NCBI RefSeq assembly: GCF_945605565.1
Contig: NZ_OX216966.1
Coordinates: 5,200,001-5,264,000, forward strand
Reading direction: 5' to 3'
DNA length: 64,000 bases
Source: Paenibacillus dendritiformis
GTDB lineage: Bacteria > Bacillota > Bacilli > Paenibacillales > Paenibacillaceae
The stretch's first letter is position 1. The number at the start of each line of letters is the position of its first letter. Below, piece by piece: positions 58,028 to 64,000 of the stretch. Below the pieces are notes generated by a model, which saw nothing but the letters and a program-made list of their open reading frames with translations, searched no databases and had not been told where the DNA came from. The position numbers and the translations under genes are program-made.

Positions 58028-60124
58028 CTACGAAGCCAGAAACGATCCCATAATCTCCTCCATATCGAACGGAGTGATTCCACGCTGGACCGAAAATACG
58101 GTCTGCGCCTCCTCTTCCCGCTCGACAAGCTGGCCGCGCGCCAGCGCATGCAGCCGGAACAACTCATACAGATTCGGCTTAGCTGCCGTAGTCATCGCTT
58201 TGCCCATGGCGACCATTCCCGTCTGATGCCCTTCCACATTGTTATAGAATTGAGGATTGCGAGTCAAAGCCAGATCGCACCAAATGACGGTGCGCTCCGC
58301 CAAATCGAGTATAGACGGAATAGCAATCTGCGTGTTGGCCGTCAAATCAAGGCGATCAACGACGGTCGCCGGATCGAACACCTCGCCCGATTTCGGATGC
58401 TGACGCATCATCCAGCCAGCGAAGCATTCCGGCAGCTCGCTATAGGCTTGCCCCGTGAAGGAATGCAGCGTGGCCACAATATAGCGTCCGCCGTACTGGA
58501 GGACAGAGGGAATGTTGATATCGATGAACTCGCAGGCGCCATGCGGTGCCGATACGATATCGCCGCTATGGGCCGCCTTATAGCGCGCAGACCTCAAATT
58601 CGTATAAGAGATATGCTCCTTGTAGTTCCAGGCGTCATCATACAAGACGGCAGAGAGATCGATATCGGTGCGGCCAGTCGGATTTCCGTCGATCACCCCT
58701 TCTTTCCACCACAGGAAAAAGCGAATCGTCTCCCCTGCCGGCATGGCCAGCTTGCTGCCGCGCACGAGCGTACGCAAGGACTTGCTGGCGGAACGCTGGG
58801 AGAAAGGCACCCTATAGTTCTGCAATTGCGGATCAAGATAGACATTCCCGAGAGCAGACAGCTTGGCGAAGCGGGCGAGCAATGTCTGTTCGCATACCTC
58901 CACTACGGCAGCGCATGCGTCCGGCGCGACGGGAGGCCGCGTATCTGGCGAAGAGAATGCTTTGGCCACATTGCCTTTCGGGAAAAACAGCCGCAGTTCA
59001 TTGCCATACTGGCGATACTTGAAATGCGTCATCACCTGCAGCAAGACCGGCGTCGCCACCCGATCCGCTACCGATGCAAAAAACGAGGCAATCCAGCCCG
59101 CCTCCGCTCCTTCCAGACGAAGCAGATGATCCAAGCGCCGGGCAAACTCGCCCGGCCGCTCCAATAGCTGGTCCACGGCCTGATCGGTATCGAAATAGCG
59201 CAGCGACTCCTCAAGACGATGGCCAAAAGTAGCGTAAGGCCGATTGTTGCGCAGCACATCAAACGCTTCTTGGCATCGTGGATAACGGCTCTTATATTCC
59301 GAAGGATGCAAGATCTCGCCCAGACGCACCCAGCGGTCGCGGTAGCGCAGCATATCTTCGGCCGGATGCGGGCATTGCTCCAGCAAGCCAAGCAGCAACC
59401 GCCGCTCTGCCCGCGTGAACTTGCGGAAGAGCGTGCTCGCCGCCAGGCTGACATCGCCGTCCGACCAGGCCACGGCCAGACGCAGCACATCTGTCGCCGT
59501 CCGCACATAGCGTTGAATGCGAGTCACATCCGCCTTGCCGCTGCGCAGCAAAGTAGCAACGATAAAGCCGACCTGCTCCTTATGCGGGATCGCATCCGGC
59601 AATAAAGCGTCAATGTCCTGGTCATGCTCCATGACCCAGGCCAGATCCTGTTTGTCGGTGTCCGAGATGGACGTATTCGCCTGCATCAGCTCACGCATGA
59701 GCTGGCGGAAGTGCTCCTCGCTGCCGAGCTCGATGATCTCCAGCTTCGTCTTGCCCCGCAAAATTTCCCGGGTGATCGACTCCATCTCAGGCACTTCATT
59801 CGTCACATAGTGATACCATGCATTCAAAAATAACTCGGCATCGCTTGCCTCCATGACCTGCTCCGGGAAATTCGGATACATCGGCCGATAGGCAACATGC
59901 GCGCCGACGAGCTTTTTCAAGCTATGGATCAATGCTTTGTACCATCTCAAAAACGAAACCTCCGACAGCGTGCGAAGAGCCGCAAGCAGCGCGGGGGAAC
60001 AGGTGAAGCCGAGTGCCGCTATATTTTTCATTGCCGTCGCCAACTGCGCGTCCGGAAGCTTGGATTGTTCCGGTACCACGATTACTTTTCGGCTTCTGCG
60101 CAAATAAATCTCGTTCTGCATCAT
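58028..60124 (-). CDS. Large TerD-like stress protein (MXAN_6230/SCO0854-like)
   Basis: A 698-residue cytosolic protein. The start is ATG 60124 (or the next codon, ATG 60121) after AAAAGGGG; the 65-residue extension lacks support. The C-terminal about 180 residues carry a TerD-type fold: 'GRTDIDLSAVLYDDAWN', 'AAHSGDIVSAPHGACEFIDINI' with the acidic pattern of calcium-binding TerD domains, and 'GGRYIVATLHSF'. The preceding about 450 residues are helical and resemble the MXAN_6230/SCO0854 family, whose members often carry a RING-like Cys cluster; I see none here. TerD proteins are linked to tellurite, phage and envelope stress. No other ter genes are in the window. Confidence 0.75.
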   Translation of the reverse strand: MMQNEIYLRRSRKVIVVPEQSKLPDAQLATAMKNIAALGFTCSPALLAALRTLSEVSFLRWYKALIHSLKKLVGAHVAYRPMYPNFPEQVMEASDAELFLNAWYHYVTNEVPEMESITREILRGKTKLEIIELGSEEHFRQLMRELMQANTSISDTDKQDLAWVMEHDQDIDALLPDAIPHKEQVGFIVATLLRSGKADVTRIQRYVRTATDVLRLAVAWSDGDVSLAASTLFRKFTRAERRLLLGLLEQCPHPAEDMLRYRDRWVRLGEILHPSEYKSRYPRCQEAFDVLRNNRPYATFGHRLEESLRYFDTDQAVDQLLERPGEFARRLDHLLRLEGAEAGWIASFFASVADRVATPVLLQVMTHFKYRQYGNELRLFFPKGNVAKAFSSPDTRPPVAPDACAAVVEVCEQTLLARFAKLSALGNVYLDPQLQNYRVPFSQRSASKSLRTLVRGSKLAMPAGETIRFFLWWKEGVIDGNPTGRTDIDLSAVLYDDAWNYKEHISYTNLRSARYKAAHSGDIVSAPHGACEFIDINIPSVLQYGGRYIVATLHSFTGQAYSELPECFAGWMMRQHPKSGEVFDPATVVDRLDLTANTQIAIPSILDLAERTVIWCDLALTRNPQFYNNVEGHQTGMVAMGKAMTTAAKPNLYELFRLHALARGQLVEREEEAQTVFSVQRGITPFDMEEIMGSFLAS

Positions 60125-60432
60125 GTCATACCCCTTTTCGATGGAACTGCATCGCCAGGAAAGCCGCCCCTCTAGTAACACCCAAGTTATTGTAGAAGGA
60201 AGAAAGACGATAGCCTGGCGAACGCAGTCTGGTATCTTCCGGAAAGCTGCTACCCTAAGCCAGGGTAAAGGAAGTAGAAGGAAGGTTAGCAATAGCCGGA
60301 AGATGGGAGCGCCGCTCAAGCTGTTGCCCGCTCGGCCTCTTGGTTACTATCTTCGCATCATTGGGAGCTCGCGAACAGGGCGCAAGTATGGCGAACTTGG
60401 AAAAATGATGCATGGATAGGTTTTTCCTTCGT
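60125..60432. other. Intergenic region before the aldo/keto reductase
   Basis: Purine-rich DNA between divergent genes with no open frame that has a ribosome site. It should hold the TerD-like gene promoter; no clear elements are seen. Confidence 0.35.
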
Positions 60433-60462
60433 TTGCCAGCGGCGATCCGCAACTGCTATACT
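60433..60462 (+). promoter_or_regulatory. Probable promoter of the aldo/keto reductase gene
   Basis: TTGCCA (60433-60438), 18 bases, TATACT (60457-60462), about 30 bases before the gene. Confidence 0.55.
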
Positions 60463-60493
60463 GTAGGCATATTGAACAAAGGAGTGAAGGGGA

Positions 60494-61429
60494 ATGACGC
60501 AGAAGACACGCATCGGCAAGACGGACTTATGGGTTAATCCGATTGGGCTTGGAGCCAACGCGGTCGGGGGACATAACATTCACCCGAACTTGAACGATGA
60601 GACAGGCAGGGAGGTCGTCCGTACGGCCTTCGATCAGGGCATCGACTTTGTGGACACGGCGTTCATCTACGGACCGGAGCGCTCGGAGCAGCTTATAGGC
60701 AAAGTGATGAAGGAGAGGGGCAACCGTTCGGACATCGTGATCGCCACCAAAGGGGCGCACAAGTTCGTGGACGGCAAGGTGGAGATCGACAACTCCCCCG
60801 CCTTCCTGACCGCCGCCGTAGAGAACAGCCTGCAGCGTCTTCAGACCGACTACATCGACTTGTTCTACATTCACTTTCCGGACGAACAGACGCCGAAGGA
60901 CGAGGCCGTTGGCACGCTGAAGAAGCTCAAGGACGAGGGGAAAATTCGGGCCATCGGCGTATCCAACTTCACCATCGAGCAATTGCGGGAAGCGAATAAG
61001 GACGGCTACGTCGACGTCATCCAGGAGGAATACAACCTGATCAAGCGCGACAAAGAGCGTGATCTTCTTCCTTACGCGGCGGAGAACGGCATTTCATTCA
61101 TCCCTTATTTCCCGCTGGCGTCAGGCTTGCTGGGCGGCAAGTATACGAAGGATTCGCAGTTCACGGACGGACGCGCCAACAGCCCGATGTTCCAGGGCGA
61201 GGCGTTCGCCGCGAATCTGGAGAAGGTAGAGCAAGTCCGGCAGATAGCGGAAGCGAAGCAGGCCGAAGTGGCCCATGTCGTGCTGGCCTGGTATTTGACG
61301 CGGGACGCTATCGACGCGCTCATTCCGGGCGCCAAGCGGCCGGATCAGGTACTGAACAACCTGAAGACCTTATCCGTTCGGCTGACTCCGGAGGAGATCG
61401 AGCGGATCGATCAGATTTTCAAAGCATAA
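60494..61429 (+). CDS. Aldo/keto reductase
   Basis: NADPH-dependent oxidoreductase with a TIM-barrel fold, 311 residues, acting on aldehydes or ketones. The catalytic tetrad is visible: Asp and Tyr in '[17 protein letters not shown]', Lys in '[10 protein letters not shown]', His in '[10 protein letters not shown]'. Cofactor loop residues '[14 protein letters not shown]' and '[14 protein letters not shown]' match the YhdN/IolS (AKR11) group. AAGGAGTGAAGGGG precedes the ATG. It is a single gene. Confidence 0.92.
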   Translation: MTQKTRIGKTDLWVNPIGLGANAVGGHNIHPNLNDETGREVVRTAFDQGIDFVDTAFIYGPERSEQLIGKVMKERGNRSDIVIATKGAHKFVDGKVEIDNSPAFLTAAVENSLQRLQTDYIDLFYIHFPDEQTPKDEAVGTLKKLKDEGKIRAIGVSNFTIEQLREANKDGYVDVIQEEYNLIKRDKERDLLPYAAENGISFIPYFPLASGLLGGKYTKDSQFTDGRANSPMFQGEAFAANLEKVEQVRQIAEAKQAEVAHVVLAWYLTRDAIDALIPGAKRPDQVLNNLKTLSVRLTPEEIERIDQIFKA

Positions 61430-61445
61430 TTGCATATGGAGCTCC

Positions 61446-61494
61446 AGGGCTGTCCCACAAGTCAGAAAAAAATGACGAAGGGCAGCCCTTTTTG
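61446..61494 (+). terminator. Terminator of the aldo/keto reductase gene
   Basis: AGGGCTG (61446-61452) pairs with CAGCCCT (61483-61489), then TTTTT. Confidence 0.75.
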
Positions 61495-61671
61495 GCGGGA
61501 TTCACAGCAGCTCTGCTCTCATTCGTCACCAGTCTTCCAACCACCAACTATCCTCATTGTAGAATGGTTTACATTAAATAGTTATTTTGTCATGTCATGT
61601 TTACAAAACAAGAGGGGGATGGTAAATTATAGGTAATATATCATTGATTATGGGGAGAAGGTGCTTATCGG

Positions 61672-62964
61672 ATGGCACAAATATTGTCCATTGGTGAATT
61701 AATACAATGTCACAGATACAATAGAGGCATGACATTAGCGCAATTGTCAGAGCTGACAGGCATACATAAAGGGACCATCTCCAAAATTGAAAACGGTGAC
61801 GTGAAAAGACCGGAATATAAGACCATCCGTCCGCTTGCAGATACATTGCAAATCCCGCTAGAGACGTTAGTCGAACTGCACATCACCGTGGATAAGAGGG
61901 CGGACACCCTCCTCTTCGTGTTGCAGGACGTGATTCAGCATTCGGGTACTGCCGATCTGGTGACCAAAGTAGGCAGAAAATTTTTGGAATCCCCTAGTGA
62001 CGATAGTCACGCCTTGGTGGAACGGCTTTATGACTTCGCGGCCCACGTAGAAAATAAGGAGATTCAATTCGCCCTATATCAACTCATTGTTGACTACTCT
62101 CGCGATCACGGCATTATGCCTTTTTTGGCAAGAGGTTTATTCCAGGTGTATCTTATCGAACGGGACGACTTCACCAGGCTCAGATCGGTTTACGAGAGCG
62201 GCAAGCATATCGTTCAGTACGCCCAATTTTTAACCAGCGAAGACAGAGTCACTTTGTATTACAAATTGGCGATTCACGCGTTCAATTTATTTCTGTACCA
62301 GCAAAGCATCGAGCTCGGCCTCCAAGTTCTTCGGGAAGCAGCTCCGGATAATTTATTCTACATATATACGCTTTGTATATTGCGTGATTCTTATTTTCGT
62401 ATTGGTAACTATGAAAAGTCGGAGTATTACTCAAGCCTCTATATACAATATGATTCTCCTCACATGAAAACTAACGCGGTGCTTATGCAAGCAGCACTCA
62501 ATACGAAAAAGGGAAAAACCGATCATGCTGTCACACAGCTCACATCCTTTCTTGAAACGTGTGATCAGGATGCAGCTCTTCTTGCAATCAATCAATTAAT
62601 GAAAATCTATTTACAGGATAACCGCCTGGAAGAAGCAGATCAATTGCTTGCTTACCCAATATGTCCCCAATCCATCAGCACGAACAATCCCAATATCATC
62701 TCTCAATTAGCCGAATATTATTATCATCGAGCGGAGTATTTTGGTGCCATTGGTGACCTTCACAACGGTATATCCGATTTTTTGGAGAGCGCGATGCATT
62801 TCTCCAGAATTAATGATACGGACATGGAGAAAGAATGCATGAACCAGATCGTGCGCTGCCACCTAAAGCAAAACTCTGATATGACCGTATCCACATTAGA
62901 AAAACTGAAAGAGTATTATGAACGCAGTGCAGCTAAAGATAATAAATTGGAGGGATTCATGTGA
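61672..62964 (+). CDS. HTH-TPR peptide-sensing regulator of the RRNPP type (NprR-like)
   Basis: A 430-residue cytosolic regulator. Residues about 9-65 form an XRE-type helix-turn-helix ('MTLAQLSELTGIHKGTISKI'), and residues about 75-425 are helical repeats of TPR type ('NLFLYQQSIELGLQVLREA', 'RIGNYEKSEYYSSLYI', 'QLAEYYYHRAEYFGAIGDL'). This order and length match NprR/PlcR/AimR receptors, which bind a re-imported secreted peptide through the TPR part and change DNA binding. GGGGAGAAGG precedes the ATG. Its stop overlaps a 36-codon gene for a signal-peptide-bearing product, the expected pheromone. A near-identical regulator starts at 63463. Confidence 0.88.
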   Translation: MAQILSIGELIQCHRYNRGMTLAQLSELTGIHKGTISKIENGDVKRPEYKTIRPLADTLQIPLETLVELHITVDKRADTLLFVLQDVIQHSGTADLVTKVGRKFLESPSDDSHALVERLYDFAAHVENKEIQFALYQLIVDYSRDHGIMPFLARGLFQVYLIERDDFTRLRSVYESGKHIVQYAQFLTSEDRVTLYYKLAIHAFNLFLYQQSIELGLQVLREAAPDNLFYIYTLCILRDSYFRIGNYEKSEYYSSLYIQYDSPHMKTNAVLMQAALNTKKGKTDHAVTQLTSFLETCDQDAALLAINQLMKIYLQDNRLEEADQLLAYPICPQSISTNNPNIISQLAEYYYHRAEYFGAIGDLHNGISDFLESAMHFSRINDTDMEKECMNQIVRCHLKQNSDMTVSTLEKLKEYYERSAAKDNKLEGFM

Positions 62965-63071
62965 AGCGTTTCATCTGTAAGCTTTTCAGCGGACTGGTTT
63001 GCTCTGTTATCATCGGGGTGACAACATTTGCATCAGCTATGGGGAATGACTCTAGCGTTATACCGTGGTAA
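62961..63071 (+). CDS. Secreted propeptide, probable pheromone of the adjacent regulator
   Basis: A 36-codon gene starting at GTG 62961, overlapping the regulator stop (ATGTGA), with GGAGGG 6 bases upstream. The product has a basic start (MKRFICKLF), a hydrophobic core and a signal peptidase-like site ending 'TTFASA', leaving 'MGNDSSVIPW'. Basic N-terminus, export signal and a short variable C-terminal peptide directly after an HTH-TPR gene are what PapR, NprX, Phr and AimP precursors look like. The active form is probably a 5-7 residue C-terminal piece such as SVIPW or DSSVIPW; that is inference. A terminator follows at once, so regulator and peptide form a two-gene unit. Confidence 0.8.
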   Translation: MKRFICKLFSGLVCSVIIGVTTFASAMGNDSSVIPW

Positions 63072-63096
63072 GAGTACCTGATTGGTACTCTTTTTT
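63072..63096 (+). terminator. Terminator of the regulator-peptide unit
   Basis: GAGTACC (63072-63078) pairs with GGTACTC (63084-63090), then TTTTTT, 1 base after the peptide stop codon. Confidence 0.9.
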
Positions 63097-63203
63097 CGTT
63101 ATGTTTCCTTAAATTCAATTTATTGGGATTCGTTCGACACATTGTATACTCATAGTTAAGAAAGCGCCCCATTATCCAAGCTGATGTGAGGTGACGAACT
63201 ATT

Positions 63204-63395
63204 GTGTACAGTGATGATATTCTCCATAAAATTCACGGACTTCGACAGAAATTGATCTGCATCGCCAATCAAAAAGGGAAATTTACCGACGATGAAGTCG
63301 TTCAAGTTAGCCAACAGCTAGATATTTATATATTAGAGTTTCAAAAGTACTATAAAAAACAACAACAAAGAGACATAGTGAAAAAGAGCAGCTAG
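63204..63395 (+). CDS. Spo0E-like aspartyl-phosphate phosphatase
   Basis: A 63-residue two-helix protein of the Spo0E family, which removes phosphate from Spo0A~P and so delays sporulation. The signature 'SQQLDIYILEF' (SQELD motif) is present, preceded by 'IHGLRQKLICIANQKGKFTD' as first helix and turn. The GTG start follows GAGGTGA by 9 bases; TTGGGA-16-TATACT at 63123-63150 is a probable promoter. It lies between two peptide-sensing regulators, which suggests that peptide signalling controls entry into sporulation here. Confidence 0.85.
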   Translation: MYSDDILHKIHGLRQKLICIANQKGKFTDDEVVQVSQQLDIYILEFQKYYKKQQQRDIVKKSS

Positions 63396-63462
63396 GTTCA
63401 GTAGAATAGCTTGGTAAGTAAAAAAGCGATATCATTGAATATGGGGAGAAGGTGCTTAACGG

Positions 63463-64000
63463 ATGGCACAACTACTGTCCATTGGGGAGTTAATACAATG
63501 TTACAGACGCAATAGAGGCATGACATTATCGCAATTGTCAGAGTTGACAGGGATAAATAAAGAAACCCTATCCAAAATTGAAAACGGTGACGTGAAAAGA
63601 CCGGAATATAAGACCATCCATCCGCTTGCAGACACCTTGCAAATCCCGCTAGAGACGTTGGTCGATCTGCACATCACCAGGGACAAGAGGGCGGACACCC
63701 TTCTCTTCGTGTTGCAGGACGTGATTCAGCATTCGGGTACTGCCGAGCTGGTAACTAAAGTTGGCAGAAAATTTTTAGAATCCCCTCGTGACGATAGTCA
63801 CGCCTTGGTGGAACGGCTTTATGACTTCGCGGGCCACGTTGAAAATAAGGAGATTCAATTCGCTCTATATCAACTCATTGTTGACTACTCTCGCGATCAC
63901 GGCATTATGCCTTTTTTGGCAAGAGGTTTATTCCAGGTGTATCTTATCGAGAGGGACGACTTCACCAAGCTCAGATCCGTTTACGATAGCGGCAAGCATA
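63463..64000 (+). CDS. Second HTH-TPR regulator, partial (cut by window end)
   Basis: The first 179 codons of a paralogue of the regulator at 61672, with no stop before the window ends. The HTH ('MTLSQLSELTGINKETLSKI') and first TPR helices are nearly identical to the first copy, and the similarity includes the upstream 'ATGGGGAGAAGGTGCTTA' ribosome-site region. Differences are mostly conservative, for example H14Y, Y16R and E69D in the first 70 residues. Whether it too is followed by a peptide gene cannot be seen. Confidence 0.88.
   Translation, partial: MAQLLSIGELIQCYRRNRGMTLSQLSELTGINKETLSKIENGDVKRPEYKTIHPLADTLQIPLETLVDLHITRDKRADTLLFVLQDVIQHSGTAELVTKVGRKFLESPRDDSHALVERLYDFAGHVENKEIQFALYQLIVDYSRDHGIMPFLARGLFQVYLIERDDFTKLRSVYDSGKH

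Noticed and set aside
1..64000. tRNA, rRNA genes, prophage modules and complete insertion sequences
   Set aside because: I looked for cloverleaf genes, rRNA stretches, phage structural genes and intact transposases and saw none; only the IS3-type relic and the rpn genes are mobile-element related.

Overview
The window looks like chromosomal DNA of a spore-forming Paenibacillus-like Firmicute. It carries a GerA-type germinant receptor operon, CotF-type coat proteins, a Spo0E-like phosphatase, YqhG/YqhH and YqzE homologues, AGGAGG ribosome binding sites, frequent TTG/GTG starts and many hairpin-plus-T-run terminators. Most genes are GC-rich by eye; the first 4 kb and much of 50.6-57.8 kb are clearly AT-richer.

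Layout. 0-4.4 kb: an AT-rich, Fur-boxed catecholate siderophore importer (yclQNOP type, minus strand) next to a dead IS3-family transposase fragment. 4.6-7.2 kb: adenosylcobalamin-dependent ribonucleotide reductase with an NrdR-type box. 7.5-14.3 kb: SNF2 helicase plus YqhG, a secreted/anchored unknown, YqzE, a cell-wall amidase and small unknowns. 14.6-19.5 kb: a Fur-type promoter driving a 35-residue membrane microprotein, then a MarR regulator with an MMPL exporter (YdgG/YdgH type). 19.7-24.6 kb: germinant receptor A-B-C operon facing a GerN-type antiporter. 24.8-30 kb: SulP transporter, divergent Hfq-like protein, coat proteins, HmoA-type haem monooxygenase and YxeA-family protein. 30-32.4 kb: divergent chloramphenicol acetyltransferase and Tet(L)/Tet(K)-type efflux pump, each preceded by a short leader peptide and a hairpin that masks its ribosome binding site. 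32.6-37 kb: zinc-ribbon/leucine-rich-repeat membrane protein, methyltransferase, and a TetR/hydrolase pair. 37.2-49.3 kb: a 15-gene cobalamin operon (cbiC-D-E-T-F-G-H-J-cobA/hemD-cbiK-L-M-N-Q-O) behind a cobalamin riboswitch. 49.5-57.1 kb: chemoreceptor, histidine kinase relic, dispersed repeats, a 12-repeat CRISPR array with leader but no cas genes in view, an Rpn-type nuclease gene with a truncated copy, a solitary repeat with a second leader, and a third decayed CRISPR relic. 57.3-61.4 kb: small secreted protein, a large TerD-like protein and an aldo/keto reductase. 61.7-64 kb: an HTH-TPR regulator of the RRNPP type overlapping a 36-residue secreted propeptide gene, a Spo0E-like phosphatase, and the start of a second near-identical regulator cut by the window end.

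How it fits together. The cobalamin operon makes the corrin ring and imports cobalt; NrdJ uses the product. Iron shows up three times under likely Fur control (siderophore importer, microprotein, HmoA). The most promising candidate for a new system is the peptide-sensing cassette at the right end, where a regulator, its probable pheromone and a Spo0A-phosphorelay phosphatase sit together with a tandem second receptor.
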